Shown here piece by piece: positions 40,696-51,743 of a DNA stretch of 64,000 bases. The DNA is from Rhodocyclaceae bacterium (lineage in GTDB: Bacteria; Pseudomonadota; Gammaproteobacteria; Burkholderiales; Rhodocyclaceae). The translations under genes and the position numbers were made by a program. Below the pieces are notes generated by a model. It was not told the DNA's origin. It ran no database searches and was given only the letters and a program-made list of their open reading frames with translations. The stretch is taken from contig VIKE01000022.1 in the NCBI GenBank assembly GCA_008080565.1, positions 17,025 to 81,024 of the forward strand. The letters run 5' to 3'. The stretch's first letter is position 1; the number at the start of each line of letters is the position of its first letter.

Positions 40696-41766
40696 TTACG
40701 CTGGAACATAGCGAACAACCAAGCGCTTCTTAGCGTTGTTCAAGAGTTGGTTTTGTTCTATGTGGCGATGGCTCCAGCGCGATACCAGCCATGTGCAGAC
40801 GGTGACTAGGACTAGGATCAGCAGGGTATCGAGCGAGTTGCCGGTAAAGTACAGAAGCACATTGATGGTCAGCATATGGGCTAGATAGGTCGAATATGAT
40901 TCGTCACCCAACCGTATAAGCGTCTTGAGTACAGCCGAGTCGGGATTGACGAACTTTTCGAGAAGCAGGAACTGGAAGACAACGGTCATCGCCAAGGGAA
41001 ATTTCAGGTCCGGAAACCGGGGCAGCATGAAGCACATCGCCAGCAATATAGGCAAGACGATGAGTTGCGTGGGCAGCGCGCGGGCGTCGAGAAAGCGTTG
41101 CGCCCGCGGGTTGGAATACAACATAGCGAGGCTCAACCCGAGGACGAATTCATAAAGTAACTTTCTGCCAGCAATTTCGGCATAGTACATATTGGACGGA
41201 TAGACGATCGGCAGAATCAAGATGGCGGCCATGCAGATGAATATCGCGTGTTTTCGATTCAGCATCAGGCAGCTGCCCAGCGTTAGGTAGAAAAACATCT
41301 CGAAATTCAGGGTCCATCCCACCGGCAGCAAGGGAAACACACCAATTCCGGCTGGGTTTTGATGTGGCAGAAAGAACAGCGACATTAGCACGCTGTTGGC
41401 GTCAATATTAGTAAAGCGGAAGGTGCGCGCGAAAACGACGGAGCACAGCATGGTGGCTGCGGTGTAGAACCAGTACACCGGCATGACGCGGAAGGCGCGA
41501 TTTACCAGAAATTCCACCCCAGACTGATTTTTGTTGCGGGCGGAAAAATACATGACGAATCCGCTCAGCACGAAGAAGATATCCACGCCAAAGTTTCCGT
41601 ATTTGGCAAAGAAGTGCCCGATGGCGGAGTCGGCGTGAAATGAGAAATAGAACTGCATTACGTGGTGATAAACCACCATCCAGGCAGCGATGCCGCGCAG
41701 AATCTGCAATGAGTGAAAGTGCGATGACACCAATGGCATGGACGGATCGCTGGATGTGGACATCAT
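40696..41766 (-). CDS. Acyltransferase 3 family membrane protein
   Basis: LQILRGIAAWMVVYHHVMQF...NFGVDIFFVLSGFVMYFSA; many TM segments. Confidence 0.88.
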   Translation of the reverse strand: MMSTSSDPSMPLVSSHFHSLQILRGIAAWMVVYHHVMQFYFSFHADSAIGHFFAKYGNFGVDIFFVLSGFVMYFSARNKNQSGVEFLVNRAFRVMPVYWFYTAATMLCSVVFARTFRFTNIDANSVLMSLFFLPHQNPAGIGVFPLLPVGWTLNFEMFFYLTLGSCLMLNRKHAIFICMAAILILPIVYPSNMYYAEIAGRKLLYEFVLGLSLAMLYSNPRAQRFLDARALPTQLIVLPILLAMCFMLPRFPDLKFPLAMTVVFQFLLLEKFVNPDSAVLKTLIRLGDESYSTYLAHMLTINVLLYFTGNSLDTLLILVLVTVCTWLVSRWSHRHIEQNQLLNNAKKRLVVRYVPA

Positions 41767-42200
41767 GCGGAAGCGCTTTTCGATTGGGGCGACGAGGACG
41801 GCGTATTCTCCCGACTTGATGCCGGTGGGGGGAGTGCCCGGAAGGGGGTCATTATAACGCCTTGGGTCGGCGCGACTTGATGACCGACCGCTGCCATCAT
41901 GATGGCAAACGGACCTCTTTGATAACCTGTATGGGAAATACCTGAACACATCTTTAAGGAGGGGAATGGCTGTCGCGCAAGCGAAAAAGGGAACAGAGAC
42001 CAACTTGCAAGGCTACCGCCGCGGACCGCAACGTTGCTGCGCCTCGCCGCGACGCACCTTACCATCCGCGTTTTTGTCGAGGTGCTAACGCAGTTCGTAT
42101 GGCAGGTTTCAAAGTGAAGCAGCTTTTTGGTCGTCCGTTTACTAGATTGGGCGAGAGGCCGGTCTTGGCCGACTTGAGCCGGTGGCCAAGCCAATAACCC

Positions 42201-42743
42201 CTAAACCCCCGGCGGAAGCTTGGCGGCCATCATCTTCTTCCGGTCGATCTTGCGTCCGTCGACGATGAAGGTTCCGTCGCCCACGGCGTGAACCGTGCGC
42301 TTTTCTTTGCGTTCGCCGTCGATGTAGGCGGCGACTGCTTTCAGCACGACGATGTTGTGCTTTTCGATGATGTCGATGACCTTGCATTCGATGTTGGCGA
42401 GGCATTCCTTGATCAGGGGCGGCTTGACGAGTTTGGCCGGGACTGGCGTGAGCTTGAAGCGGGCGAATTTGTCGGTGTCTGCCCCGGAGCATGTCCCGAT
42501 GCCGACGACCGTGTCGAGCAGGTCGACGGTGGGAATGGCGATGACGCATTCCCGATGCTTGCGCAGCGCCGCGTAGGAGTGGTTCCATGCGCCTGTGGTG
42601 ATGGCAAATATCGGGGTGAAATCCATCACCATGGTCCACGAGATGGTCATGATATTGTCTTTCTTGCCGTCATGGGTGGTGACGAGGATGACGGGCCCTG
42701 ATTCGATCAGGGTGAAAGCCTTGTTCAGTTCCAGTTCTTGCAT
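42201..42743 (-). CDS. Flavin reductase-like protein
   Basis: GPVILVTTHDGKKDNIMTISWTMVMDFTPIFAITTG. Confidence 0.82.
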   Translation of the reverse strand: MQELELNKAFTLIESGPVILVTTHDGKKDNIMTISWTMVMDFTPIFAITTGAWNHSYAALRKHRECVIAIPTVDLLDTVVGIGTCSGADTDKFARFKLTPVPAKLVKPPLIKECLANIECKVIDIIEKHNIVVLKAVAAYIDGERKEKRTVHAVGDGTFIVDGRKIDRKKMMAAKLPPGV

Positions 42744-42798
42744 GGGAGCACCTCTGATGATCGTGCCTAGCTTGTCTGTTCGATGTCGACCCTGAAAA

Positions 42799-43293
42799 TC
42801 AAAGCAGCGTTGGCGCGTCGTCCAGTTCGTTCGGGTTGTCGCCGGTGGCCGGGAAGTGGTGGGCGAGCAGGGCCGTGATGCGCTCGATGGCGTCCACCAT
42901 GCCGGTTTGGTAGTTACCGGCGGCAAATGCTGTCTCCATGCGGCGGCAGACGGCTTCCCATTCGGTTGGCGGGACGAGGGCAGAAATGCCGCGGTCGGCG
43001 AGGATTTCGACCTGATGATCGACCAGCTGAACGTAAACGAGGATGCCGTTGGCCTCGCGTGTCGCCGCCACGCCGAGCGACTGGAAGAGTGCTGCCGCCC
43101 GGTCGCGGCAGGATTCTTCGCGGAGCAGGGCGCGGAGCGGTAGCGGGCCTTCGATGGCGATGCGGATTTCGCCGCGCTGCTTTGCTTCGGAAGCCTTTAC
43201 CGCCGCGCCGATGGCTGCCAGATCGTTGGCGCGGAAGGCTCTTCTGGCCCACCAGCCGGGCGATGAGAGGTGTTTGAGCAGGCGTGTCAGCAT
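42799..43293 (-). CDS. TPM domain protein
   Basis: EIRIAIEGPLPLRALL...NGILVYVQLVDHQVEILADRGI. Confidence 0.8.
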   Translation of the reverse strand: MLTRLLKHLSSPGWWARRAFRANDLAAIGAAVKASEAKQRGEIRIAIEGPLPLRALLREESCRDRAAALFQSLGVAATREANGILVYVQLVDHQVEILADRGISALVPPTEWEAVCRRMETAFAAGNYQTGMVDAIERITALLAHHFPATGDNPNELDDAPTLL

Positions 43294-43297
43294 GGTT

Positions 43298-44140
<843 letters not shown>

Positions 44141-44146
44141 CGGGAT

Positions 44147-44752
44147 TTATTTGGCTGGTGCCGGAGTGTCGAATTTGACGACCGGCGGCGTCGAAATGGC
44201 CTTCTCGTCCTCGACCGTGAAGTTGGCCTTGGGCTTGTAGCCCATGACCATCGCCGTCAGGTTGTTCGGGAAGGTACGGACCGAAATGTTGTACTGGCGC
44301 ACGCTGTCGATGTAGCGGTTGCGCGCCACGGTGATGCGGTTTTCGGTGCCTTCAAGCTGCGCCTGCAGGTCACGGAAATTGGCGTCGGCCTTGAGGTTCG
44401 GGTAGTTCTCGGCGACCACCAGCAGGCGAGACAGGGCGCCGGACAGCTCGCCCTGCGCCTTCTGGAATTTGGCGAAGGCGGCCTCGTCGTTGATCAGTTC
44501 CGGCGTGATCTTCATGCCGGCAACGTTGGCGCGCGCCTCGGTGACGCGGGTCAGTACTTCCTTTTCATGCGCGGCATAGCCCTGGACGACGGAAACCAGG
44601 TTGGGAATCAGGTCGGCCCGGCGTTTGTACTGGTTGAGCACTTCTGACCACGCGGCGTTGACGCCTTCGTCGTTGATCTGGATCTGGTTGTAACCGCAGC
44701 CGGAAAGCAGGCTGGCGATGAGGACGAGTACGGAGTAGAGACGAATGCGCAT
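44147..44752 (-). CDS. lemA: LemA family protein
   Basis: Lipobox LSGCGYNQIQ; EVLNQYKRRADLIPNLVSVVQGYAAHE. Confidence 0.93.
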   Translation of the reverse strand: MRIRLYSVLVLIASLLSGCGYNQIQINDEGVNAAWSEVLNQYKRRADLIPNLVSVVQGYAAHEKEVLTRVTEARANVAGMKITPELINDEAAFAKFQKAQGELSGALSRLLVVAENYPNLKADANFRDLQAQLEGTENRITVARNRYIDSVRQYNISVRTFPNNLTAMVMGYKPKANFTVEDEKAISTPPVVKFDTPAPAK

Positions 44753-44838
44753 GAAGGTGGCTCCCGAAAAATGGTTCGCGATGAAGCATACCATCGTGAT
44801 ATTTTTTCATAGCAGGCAAAGCCAGGTTTGGCCAGCAG

Positions 44839-44880
44839 GATGCCACGGTCAACCGGAAAAAGCGGCCAAAATTGAAATCG
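44839..44880 (-). repeat. Dispersed-repeat copy 10
   Basis: Reverse complement CGATTTCAATTTTGGCCGCTTTTTCCGGTTGACCGTGGCATC. Confidence 0.9.
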
Positions 44881-44893
44881 TCGGGCGACCGCC

Positions 44894-45343
44894 TCAGCCC
44901 GGTTTGCGGCGCAGCAGATGCATGACGATGAAACTCAGCACCGCCTCGCCACGCTGGTTGACCGCCTGATACTTGAGGCGCGCAATGCCGCGGTCCGGCT
45001 TCGAGTTCGATGGCCGCACCTCCAGCACTTCGATCTCGCTGTGCAGCGTATCGCCCGGCCGCACCGGCGCCAGCCAGCGCAATTCGTCGATGCCCGGCGA
45101 GCCCATGCTCGATTCGGCCAGGATGCCAGACTGGATGAACAACCGAAAGCAGATGGCCAGACTCTGGAAACCGCTGGCGATCAGCCCGCCATACGGCGAG
45201 TCGGCAGCGGCATTGGCGTCGAGATGGAAAGGCTGCGGGTCATAGCGCCAGGCGAAGTCGATGATCTCGGCTTCAGTCAGCGTCAGTCCCGGCGAGGTGA
45301 AGCGCTGGCCGGGGGTGAGGTCGTCGAGAAAACGGGTGTCCAT
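44894..45343 (-). CDS. MaoC family dehydratase
   Basis: DLTPGQRFTSPGLTLTEAEIIDFAWRYDPQPFHLD. Confidence 0.88.
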   Translation of the reverse strand: MDTRFLDDLTPGQRFTSPGLTLTEAEIIDFAWRYDPQPFHLDANAAADSPYGGLIASGFQSLAICFRLFIQSGILAESSMGSPGIDELRWLAPVRPGDTLHSEIEVLEVRPSNSKPDRGIARLKYQAVNQRGEAVLSFIVMHLLRRKPG

Positions 45344-45371
45344 GGCGGTTAGTCCTTTGATCGTATGGGGC

Positions 45372-46340
45372 TTACGGATTCCGGCACTGCGCCACCTGCG
45401 TGTCGCCGGCCTTGCCGCAGGGTGTCAGCGTGCCGGGCATCGGGTGCGGCGTGCCGTGCTTGTCCATGTGGGCGGCCAGGGTGTCCCATTCGAGTACGCC
45501 GGTTTTGTCGAGCTTGAGGCGGAGCAGCCAGCCGACTTTGGCTTCCGGGGCGTCGAAGCCGTCGAAGACGAAATTGCCGAGGCTGTAGATGATCGGTTTG
45601 CCCTGATAAACGTCGGCGCCTTGCGTGACGTGCGGGTGGCTGCCGACGACCATGCTGGCGCCTTCGTCGATCATGCGCCGGGCGAAGCTTTGCAGGCGCG
45701 GGCTGGCTGCCGGCTCGTATTCCCAGCCCCAGTGCATGAAGGGAATGATCAGGTCGGCGCCGGCGGCCTTGGCGGCGCGGATGTCGGAGATCACGTGATC
45801 GTCCTCGCTCCATGCCGTGCCGGGCGTGTCGGCACCGGCTTCGAAGGCGCGCGGGGCGAATTCGTTGTAGCCGAGGATGGCGATTTTGAGGCCATGGCGT
45901 TCGATCCATAGCGGCTGGTGGGCTTCGGCGAGGTTCTGGCCGGCGCCGAAATGGGCGATGCCGGCGTGGTCGAGGCGCTGCATGGTTTCGAGCAGGGCCT
46001 GGTGGCCGTAGTCGCCGACGTGGTTGTTGGCCAGCGTGACGGCGTCGAAGCGGCCTTGCAGGATGCGCAGGGTGCGCGGGTGGGCGCGGAAGGTGTAGGG
46101 CTTGTCGGCGAGGCGCCTGCCGCTTCTGGCGACGGAGGTTTCGAGGTTGGCGATGCGGTAGTCGGCGGCCTTGAGCGTTTTGGCAAAGGGCGCGAGCGGG
46201 TCGCCGCCTTTGGCGATGAGCCGGCCGGGGCCGTCGTCGAGCATGACGTCGCCAGCGAAAATGAGCGTCATGGGCTCGGCTTGGGCATTAAGGGCGGCCA
46301 GAAATACCAATGCTACGGTCAACCGGAAAAAACGGCTCAT
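45372..46340 (-). CDS. CapA family protein
   Basis: MTLIFAGDVMLDDGPGRLIAKGGDPLAPF...VVGSHPHVTQGADVYQGKPIIYSLGNFVF. Confidence 0.88.
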   Translation of the reverse strand: MSRFFRLTVALVFLAALNAQAEPMTLIFAGDVMLDDGPGRLIAKGGDPLAPFAKTLKAADYRIANLETSVARSGRRLADKPYTFRAHPRTLRILQGRFDAVTLANNHVGDYGHQALLETMQRLDHAGIAHFGAGQNLAEAHQPLWIERHGLKIAILGYNEFAPRAFEAGADTPGTAWSEDDHVISDIRAAKAAGADLIIPFMHWGWEYEPAASPRLQSFARRMIDEGASMVVGSHPHVTQGADVYQGKPIIYSLGNFVFDGFDAPEAKVGWLLRLKLDKTGVLEWDTLAAHMDKHGTPHPMPGTLTPCGKAGDTQVAQCRNP

Positions 46341-46350
46341 TTTGCAATGC
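46308..46350 (-). repeat. Dispersed-repeat copy 11, spanning the CapA start and signal peptide
   Basis: Reverse complement GCAAAATGAGCCGTTTTTTCCGGTTGACCGTAGCATTGG. Confidence 0.88.
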
Positions 46351-46756
46351 CCTCGCGCAGTTCGCACCAGTATTCGAGGACGAGGCCGTAGCGCGGCTCG
46401 TAGGCATGGTTGAGCCCGGTGAAACCGTAGGCGCCGGCGGGGACAGGCGGGTAGGCGTAGGTCGCCTGGTGGATGAGCGGGCGGCCGTCGACGTCAGCGT
46501 GCTGGGCGTAGGTGTAGAGCTTGATGCTGGCGAGGTCGGCCGGTTCGTTGCGAAAGACGATGCGGAACAGCAGGTAGGAGCCGAATTTGATCGGCGCCAC
46601 GGTGTAGGGCGAGGTAGTCGGTCGGGCTTCGACGGTTTTGGTCTCGCCGCCGTAGGTGACGTGGCAGGCCACTGTCTCGCTCGCCCCGGCGTGCGCCGTT
46701 GCGGCGCCGAGGAGCAGGGCGCCGATCAGCGCCCGGCTTCTAGCGCGGAGTGCCAC
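46337..46756 (-). CDS. Hypothetical secreted protein (GTG start)
   Basis: [44 protein letters not shown]. Confidence 0.6.
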   Translation of the reverse strand: MALRARSRALIGALLLGAATAHAGASETVACHVTYGGETKTVEARPTTSPYTVAPIKFGSYLLFRIVFRNEPADLASIKLYTYAQHADVDGRPLIHQATYAYPPVPAGAYGFTGLNHAYEPRYGLVLEYWCELREGIAK

Positions 46757-47423
46757 GGTTCGCTGGTTTGAGCACGATGTCGACCGGAATCGGCTGGCCG
46801 TTTTTGGTCGCCGGAGTCGGTTTGGCGCTGGCAAAAAGCAGTTTGCCGCCGGCCTCGATCCGGGCGCTGACGGTGGCGTTGGCCTTCTTGCCCATCAGGT
46901 CGCGGTCGACGGTAGCGCTGAAGGGAATCGGCACCTGGGCGCCATTTAGTTCATAGCGTTGATCGGCCAGCGTGCGCTGGCCGGACTGGATGCGGATCTT
47001 GAGGATGGCATTCGGCGGCAGGGCAATGCGGGTGAGATAGCTGACCGTGCCGGCGATGTCGATGAAGCTGCTGGCCGCCGCCGGCTGCGTTGCGGCCTGG
47101 GGCATGACCGGCGCCACGCTGCCGCGCGTACAGCGGCGCAGGTTGTTCTTGCCATCCTCGAAAATCGCGTCGTCGCCCTTGGTGGCCAGGCGGATGTCGC
47201 CGCTGCGATAGAGGGCGCCGGAGGCGGCTGGCACTTGCGGCAAAACGACGGCCTGGTCGGCGAAGTGCAGTGTCGCCTGCGGTCGACCGGAAATATCGGC
47301 TGAAAATGAAATGTCGATGCGGCTTCCGTTGTCGCAGGTGTAGGCGAGGCGTTCGTCGCTGGCGCTGGCGCTGAGCGGGAGGAGCAGTACAAGCGGCAGC
47401 GCCAGCAGGGGGCAGAGGTTCAT
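46740..47423 (-). CDS. Secreted protein with MliC-like N-part and YbaY-like C-part
   Basis: [15 protein letters not shown]...[21 protein letters not shown]. Confidence 0.65.
   Translation of the reverse strand: MNLCPLLALPLVLLLPLSASASDERLAYTCDNGSRIDISFSADISGRPQATLHFADQAVVLPQVPAASGALYRSGDIRLATKGDDAIFEDGKNNLRRCTRGSVAPVMPQAATQPAAASSFIDIAGTVSYLTRIALPPNAILKIRIQSGQRTLADQRYELNGAQVPIPFSATVDRDLMGKKANATVSARIEAGGKLLFASAKPTPATKNGQPIPVDIVLKPANRGTPR
47276..47316 (-). repeat. Degenerate dispersed-repeat copy
   Basis: Reverse complement CATTTCATTTTCAGCCGATATTTCCGGTCGACCGCAGG. Confidence 0.55.
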
Positions 47424-48163
47424 GGGTTTTCCGGTTTTGGGAGAGGAATCCAGCGCCCGTCGAGCAGACCTTCGATGGGATGAAAGGCAGATTTGTAGGC
47501 CATCTTGCGGCTTTCGGCAATCCAGTAGCCGAGGTACAGGTAAGGTAGGCCGAGGGCGGCGCACTGGGCAGCTTGCCACAGGATGTTGTAGGTGCCGAAA
47601 CTGGCGTGCTGGATGTCCGGGTCGTAAAAGGTGTAGACCGACGACAGGCCGTCGTCGAGGACGTCGATCAGGCTCACCATGCGCACGATGCCGTTTTCCG
47701 AGAACTCGATCAGCCGCGTGTCGACGCGGCTTTGCAGAAGGAACTGGGCGTACTGGTCGTGGCTGTCCTCGTCCATGCCACCGCCGGGGTGGCGGGCCTG
47801 CTGATAACGGTTGTAGAGCAGGTAATGCTCTTCGTAATAAAGCAGCGGCAGTTCGCGGGCGCGCAGGTTGGCGTGGTGCTTTGTGGCCCGGCGCTGGCTG
47901 CGGTTGGGCTGCAGCTCGGCGACCGGCAGGCGCACCGGTATGCAGGCCTGGCATTTGTCGCAATGCGGCCGGTAGGTGAAGATGCCGCTGCGGCGGAAGC
48001 CGGCACGAACCAGCGTGCTGTAGATTTGGCTGTCGATCAGGTGGGCCGGCGTCGCCACCTGTGAGCGCGCCTCGCGGTCGGCCAGATAGCTGCACGGATA
48101 GGGCGAGGTAGCGTAGTACTGGAGCAGCGAGAAGGGGAGCTCGGCGTCGTCAGGCTGGGCCAT
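47420..48163 (-). CDS. bpt: Aspartate/glutamate leucyltransferase (arginyltransferase family)
   Basis: [14 protein letters not shown]...[26 protein letters not shown]. Confidence 0.92.
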   Translation of the reverse strand: MAQPDDAELPFSLLQYYATSPYPCSYLADREARSQVATPAHLIDSQIYSTLVRAGFRRSGIFTYRPHCDKCQACIPVRLPVAELQPNRSQRRATKHHANLRARELPLLYYEEHYLLYNRYQQARHPGGGMDEDSHDQYAQFLLQSRVDTRLIEFSENGIVRMVSLIDVLDDGLSSVYTFYDPDIQHASFGTYNILWQAAQCAALGLPYLYLGYWIAESRKMAYKSAFHPIEGLLDGRWIPLPKPENP

Positions 48164-48166
48164 GGC

Positions 48167-48871
48167 TTACCACGCGAGTTCGAGTTGCTTGGCCGACCAG
48201 CGGACGCGCGCCGACTCGGCTGCGGTCAACGCCGACAGCCGGGCCAAAAACGAGTCCCGCGGAATTTCGCGGCCGCCGAGCGAGGCGAGGTGGTCGGTAT
48301 GCATCTGACAATCAATCATGCCGAATTGGTTGGCCACAAGATAACTCACGAGATAGGCAAAGGCGACCTTCGATGCGTCGCTGCGATGGGAGAACATCGA
48401 TTCGCCGTAGAACATGCGACCGATCGCCAGCCCGTACAGGCCGCCGACCAGCGTATCTCCCTCATAGCTTTCGACCGAGTGCGCCCAGCCGAGTTCATGC
48501 AGGCGGCAGTAGGCTTCCTTCATTTCCGGCGTGATCCAGGTGCCATCCTGGCCGGCCCGTGGCGTCGTCGCGCAGGCGTCCATGACACCGGGAAAATTGG
48601 TGTCGAAGCGGACCGCGAATTTCCCCGCGCGCAGCGTTTTCCGCAGCGAACGGGTCAGCCGGAACTCTTCGGGAAACAGCACCATGCGCGGATCGGGCGA
48701 ATACCACAGGGGCAGGCTATCGACCGTTCCCCACGGGAAAATGCCCCGCCGGTAGGCGTCGAGCAGACGGTCCGGCTGCAGGCCGCCACCGACGGCGAGC
48801 AGGCCGCCCATTTCTTCCCGGGCCATGTCGACCGGTGGGAAAAGGTCGTGCGGGCCGAGAAACGGGATCAT
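48167..48871 (-). CDS. aat: Leucyl/phenylalanyl-tRNA-protein transferase
   Basis: GGLLAVGGGLQPDRLLDAYRRGIFPW...GGLYGLAIGRMFYGESMFS. Confidence 0.95.
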   Translation of the reverse strand: MIPFLGPHDLFPPVDMAREEMGGLLAVGGGLQPDRLLDAYRRGIFPWGTVDSLPLWYSPDPRMVLFPEEFRLTRSLRKTLRAGKFAVRFDTNFPGVMDACATTPRAGQDGTWITPEMKEAYCRLHELGWAHSVESYEGDTLVGGLYGLAIGRMFYGESMFSHRSDASKVAFAYLVSYLVANQFGMIDCQMHTDHLASLGGREIPRDSFLARLSALTAAESARVRWSAKQLELAW

Positions 48872-48887
48872 GCGTGATCGTTAAAAA

Positions 48888-50036
48888 CTAGCGGGCGCTG
48901 TTGGTGGCGTGCCAGGTGACCGGCTTGACCTGCTGTTCGAGCTTGATTTCGCAGGCCGGATCGTCGCATTCCTCATGCTTCATGAAGGCGATGACATGGT
49001 CGGCATCGAGCCGGATGCCGATTTTTTCGCCGAGCGCATGATTGTGGTGCGACGGAACCAGCGACAGGACCTGCGTGCCGCTGGCCAGACGCAGCGTATA
49101 CAGGATGTCGGCGCCGCGGAAAGCCTTGTTCAGCACTTCGGCCTGGACGGCGCTGGTGTCGTCGTGAACGATATCGTCCGGCCGCAACAGCACGTCGACT
49201 TTGCAGCCGTTGTCGCAGGCGGCGCAGGTTTCGTTGCACTCGACCGGGGTGTCGGAAGTCAGCGTGCCGAGTTCCATACGCACACTGTTGTTGTCGCCGA
49301 CCGTGCCAGTCACCAGCACGCCCTGACCGATGAAGTCGGCGACGAAACGATTGGCCGGCCGGTGATACAGGTTGTACGGGACGTCCCACTGCTGGATGCG
49401 GCCTTCGTACATGATGCCGATCTCGTCGGCCATGGCGAACGCCTCGTTCTGGTCGTGCGTGACCATGACTGCCGTCGAACCTTCGCGCTTGAGAATTTCG
49501 CGCACCTCGGCCGACAGCCGCTCGCGCAGGCCGACGTCGAGGTTGGAAAATGGTTCGTCGAGCAGGATCAGTTCCGGCCGCGGCGCCAGGGCGCGGGCCA
49601 GCGCTACGCGCTGCTGTTGGCCGCCGGAAAGCTCATGCGGAAACTTGCTGCCCTGTCCATGCAGGCCGACCGTCGCCAGCAATTGACGAACACGCAGATG
49701 GGCGTCCTCGCCCGGATTGCGACCGAGGCCGAAGGCGACATTTGCTTCGATGGAAAGGTGCGGAAACAGCGCGTAATCCTGAAAAACCATGCCGATCCGC
49801 CGCTTCTCGGGGGAGACTCGCTGGCCGGCCTGGCTGACGACTTTGCCATGCAGGCGGATTTCGCCACCGGCGATGTCCTCGAAGCCGGCAATGCAGCGCA
49901 GCAAAGTCGTCTTGCCGCAGCCGGAAGGACCAAGCAGGCAGGCGATGCTGCCGGCTTCGAGCGAGAAGTTCACGCCGTCGACGACGGTGTGGTTGCCGTA
50001 GCGCTGGACGACGCCATTTAGTTCAAGTTGGGCCAT
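48888..50036 (-). CDS. Fe3+-type ABC transporter ATP-binding protein with Cys-rich insertion
   Basis: LGPSGCGKTTLLRCIAGFE, LSGGQQQRVALARAL; C-terminal CNETCAACDNGC and HEECDDPACEI. Confidence 0.9.
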   Translation of the reverse strand: MAQLELNGVVQRYGNHTVVDGVNFSLEAGSIACLLGPSGCGKTTLLRCIAGFEDIAGGEIRLHGKVVSQAGQRVSPEKRRIGMVFQDYALFPHLSIEANVAFGLGRNPGEDAHLRVRQLLATVGLHGQGSKFPHELSGGQQQRVALARALAPRPELILLDEPFSNLDVGLRERLSAEVREILKREGSTAVMVTHDQNEAFAMADEIGIMYEGRIQQWDVPYNLYHRPANRFVADFIGQGVLVTGTVGDNNSVRMELGTLTSDTPVECNETCAACDNGCKVDVLLRPDDIVHDDTSAVQAEVLNKAFRGADILYTLRLASGTQVLSLVPSHHNHALGEKIGIRLDADHVIAFMKHEECDDPACEIKLEQQVKPVTWHATNSAR

Positions 50037-50043
50037 AGCGGTC

Positions 50044-50062
50044 GATTATAATTCGCATTCAC
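50044..50062. promoter_or_regulatory. Candidate Fur box between divergent fbpC-like and fbpB-like genes
   Basis: Reverse complement GTGAATGCGAATTATAATC, 13/19 to GATAATGATAATCATTATC. Confidence 0.5.
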
Positions 50063-50066
50063 ACAC

Positions 50067-51704
50067 ATGCGTACCGCCCTTTATTCCCCCCTGCTGACGG
50101 TCGGAATCGTCGTCGCCCTGCTGGCTGGATTGCCGGTGGCCAGCGTCGGCCTCAATCTCTTTGTTGGCGGCACCAGCGCTACCTGGACGCATCTGGCCGA
50201 CACCGTACTTTCCGAATACATCGCCAATTCGCTCTGGCTGTGCCTCGGCGTTGGCTGCGGCGTCGGCATCGTCGGCGTGGCGACGGCCTGGCTGACGGCC
50301 ATGCACGAATTCCCCGGTCGGCGCTTCTTCGAATGGGCCATGGTCCTGCCACTGGCTGTTCCGGCCTATGTCATGGCTTACGTGTACACCGATTTCCTGC
50401 AGTTCGTCGGCCCGGTGCAGACTTTCCTGCGCGACACCTTCGGCTGGGAACACGGCGACTACTGGTTTCCGGACATCCGCACCTTGCCCGGCGCCATGCT
50501 GATGTTCGTCAGCGTGCTCTATCCCTACGTTTACCTGCTCGCCCGCACGGCCTTTCTCGAACGCGCCAGCGGCATGCTGGAAGCGGCACGCACGCTGGGC
50601 ATGGGGCCATGGCGGGGCTTCTTCGCCGTATCCCTGCCGTTGGCTCGTCCGGCTATCGTCGCCGGCATCGCGCTGGCGCTTATGGAAACGCTAGCCGACT
50701 ACGGCACGGTGGCCTATTTCGCGGTCAACACCTTTACCACCGGCATTTACCGCGCCTGGTTCTCGCTCGGCGACCGCGTCGCTGCCGCCCAACTGGCTGC
50801 CATGCTGCTCGCCTTCGTGCTCTTCCTGCTCATGGCCGAACGCACCTCGCGGGGCCGGGCGCGCTATCACAACACGACCGGCCGCAACCGGCCGATGGCT
50901 GGCGCCCGGTTGCGCGGTCCGGCTGCCTGGCTGGCGACGCTGGCTTGTGCGGTGCCCTTGCTGCTCGGTTTCGTGCTGCCAGCAATCCTGCTGCTCAAAA
51001 TGGCCCTGACCGAAGGTGACGCCCAGTTCGGCGAACGCTTCCTGGTGCTCGCCCGCAACAGTTTCGTGCTGGCCGGCGTGACGGCCGCCATCGCGGTCAT
51101 GCTCGCCCTGCTTATGGGCTACGGCGCCCGCCTGTCGAAAACGACCTTTGCCAACGGCCTGAACCGCCTTGTCGGTCTGGGCTACGCGGTGCCGGGGGCG
51201 GTGATCGCGGTCGGCGTGCTGATTCCCGTGACGCGCCTCGACAACTGGCTGGCCGGGCAATGGGAGCTGTGGTTCGGCCACAACCCCGGACTGTTGCTGA
51301 CCGGCGGCATCGCCGCGCTGATCTACGCCTATCTCGTGCGTTTCCTCGCGGTGGCGCTCCACACGGTTGAATCCAGCCTGGCCAAGATCACGCCGAACAT
51401 GGACGACGCGGCTCGCAGCCTGGGCCTGGGGCAGGGCGAAACCCTGCGCCGCGTGCATGTGCCGATGCTGCGCGGCAGTCTGCTGACGGCGGGTTTGCTG
51501 GTTTTTGTCGATGTGATGAAGGAATTGCCGGCCACTCTGGTCATGCGGCCCTTCAATTTCGATACGCTGGCGACGCAGGCCTATACGCTGGCCTCGGATG
51601 AGCGGCTGGCCGAGGCATCGACGGCCGCCCTGGCCATCGTCGCCGTGGGTTTGTTGCCGCTGATCGCCCTGTCGCGGCAAATTACGGCAGCGCGCCGGCA
51701 CTAG
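50067..51704 (+). CDS. Fe3+-type ABC transporter permease (FbpB family)
   Basis: 545 aa with two permease modules; EAARTLGMGPWRGFFAVSLPLARPA and DAARSLGLGQGETLRRVHVPMLR. Confidence 0.92.
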   Translation: MRTALYSPLLTVGIVVALLAGLPVASVGLNLFVGGTSATWTHLADTVLSEYIANSLWLCLGVGCGVGIVGVATAWLTAMHEFPGRRFFEWAMVLPLAVPAYVMAYVYTDFLQFVGPVQTFLRDTFGWEHGDYWFPDIRTLPGAMLMFVSVLYPYVYLLARTAFLERASGMLEAARTLGMGPWRGFFAVSLPLARPAIVAGIALALMETLADYGTVAYFAVNTFTTGIYRAWFSLGDRVAAAQLAAMLLAFVLFLLMAERTSRGRARYHNTTGRNRPMAGARLRGPAAWLATLACAVPLLLGFVLPAILLLKMALTEGDAQFGERFLVLARNSFVLAGVTAAIAVMLALLMGYGARLSKTTFANGLNRLVGLGYAVPGAVIAVGVLIPVTRLDNWLAGQWELWFGHNPGLLLTGGIAALIYAYLVRFLAVALHTVESSLAKITPNMDDAARSLGLGQGETLRRVHVPMLRGSLLTAGLLVFVDVMKELPATLVMRPFNFDTLATQAYTLASDERLAEASTAALAIVAVGLLPLIALSRQITAARRH

Positions 51705-51743
51705 CCGGCTTTCTTCGTTTTTGGTTGAGAACCAGGCAGATCG

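Noticed and set aside
44192-44222. AAATGGCCTTCTCGTCCTCGACCGTGAAG in lemA resembling the repeat
   Set aside because: Spacing between TGGC and the core is 2 nt shorter than in other copies and the AT tract is absent.
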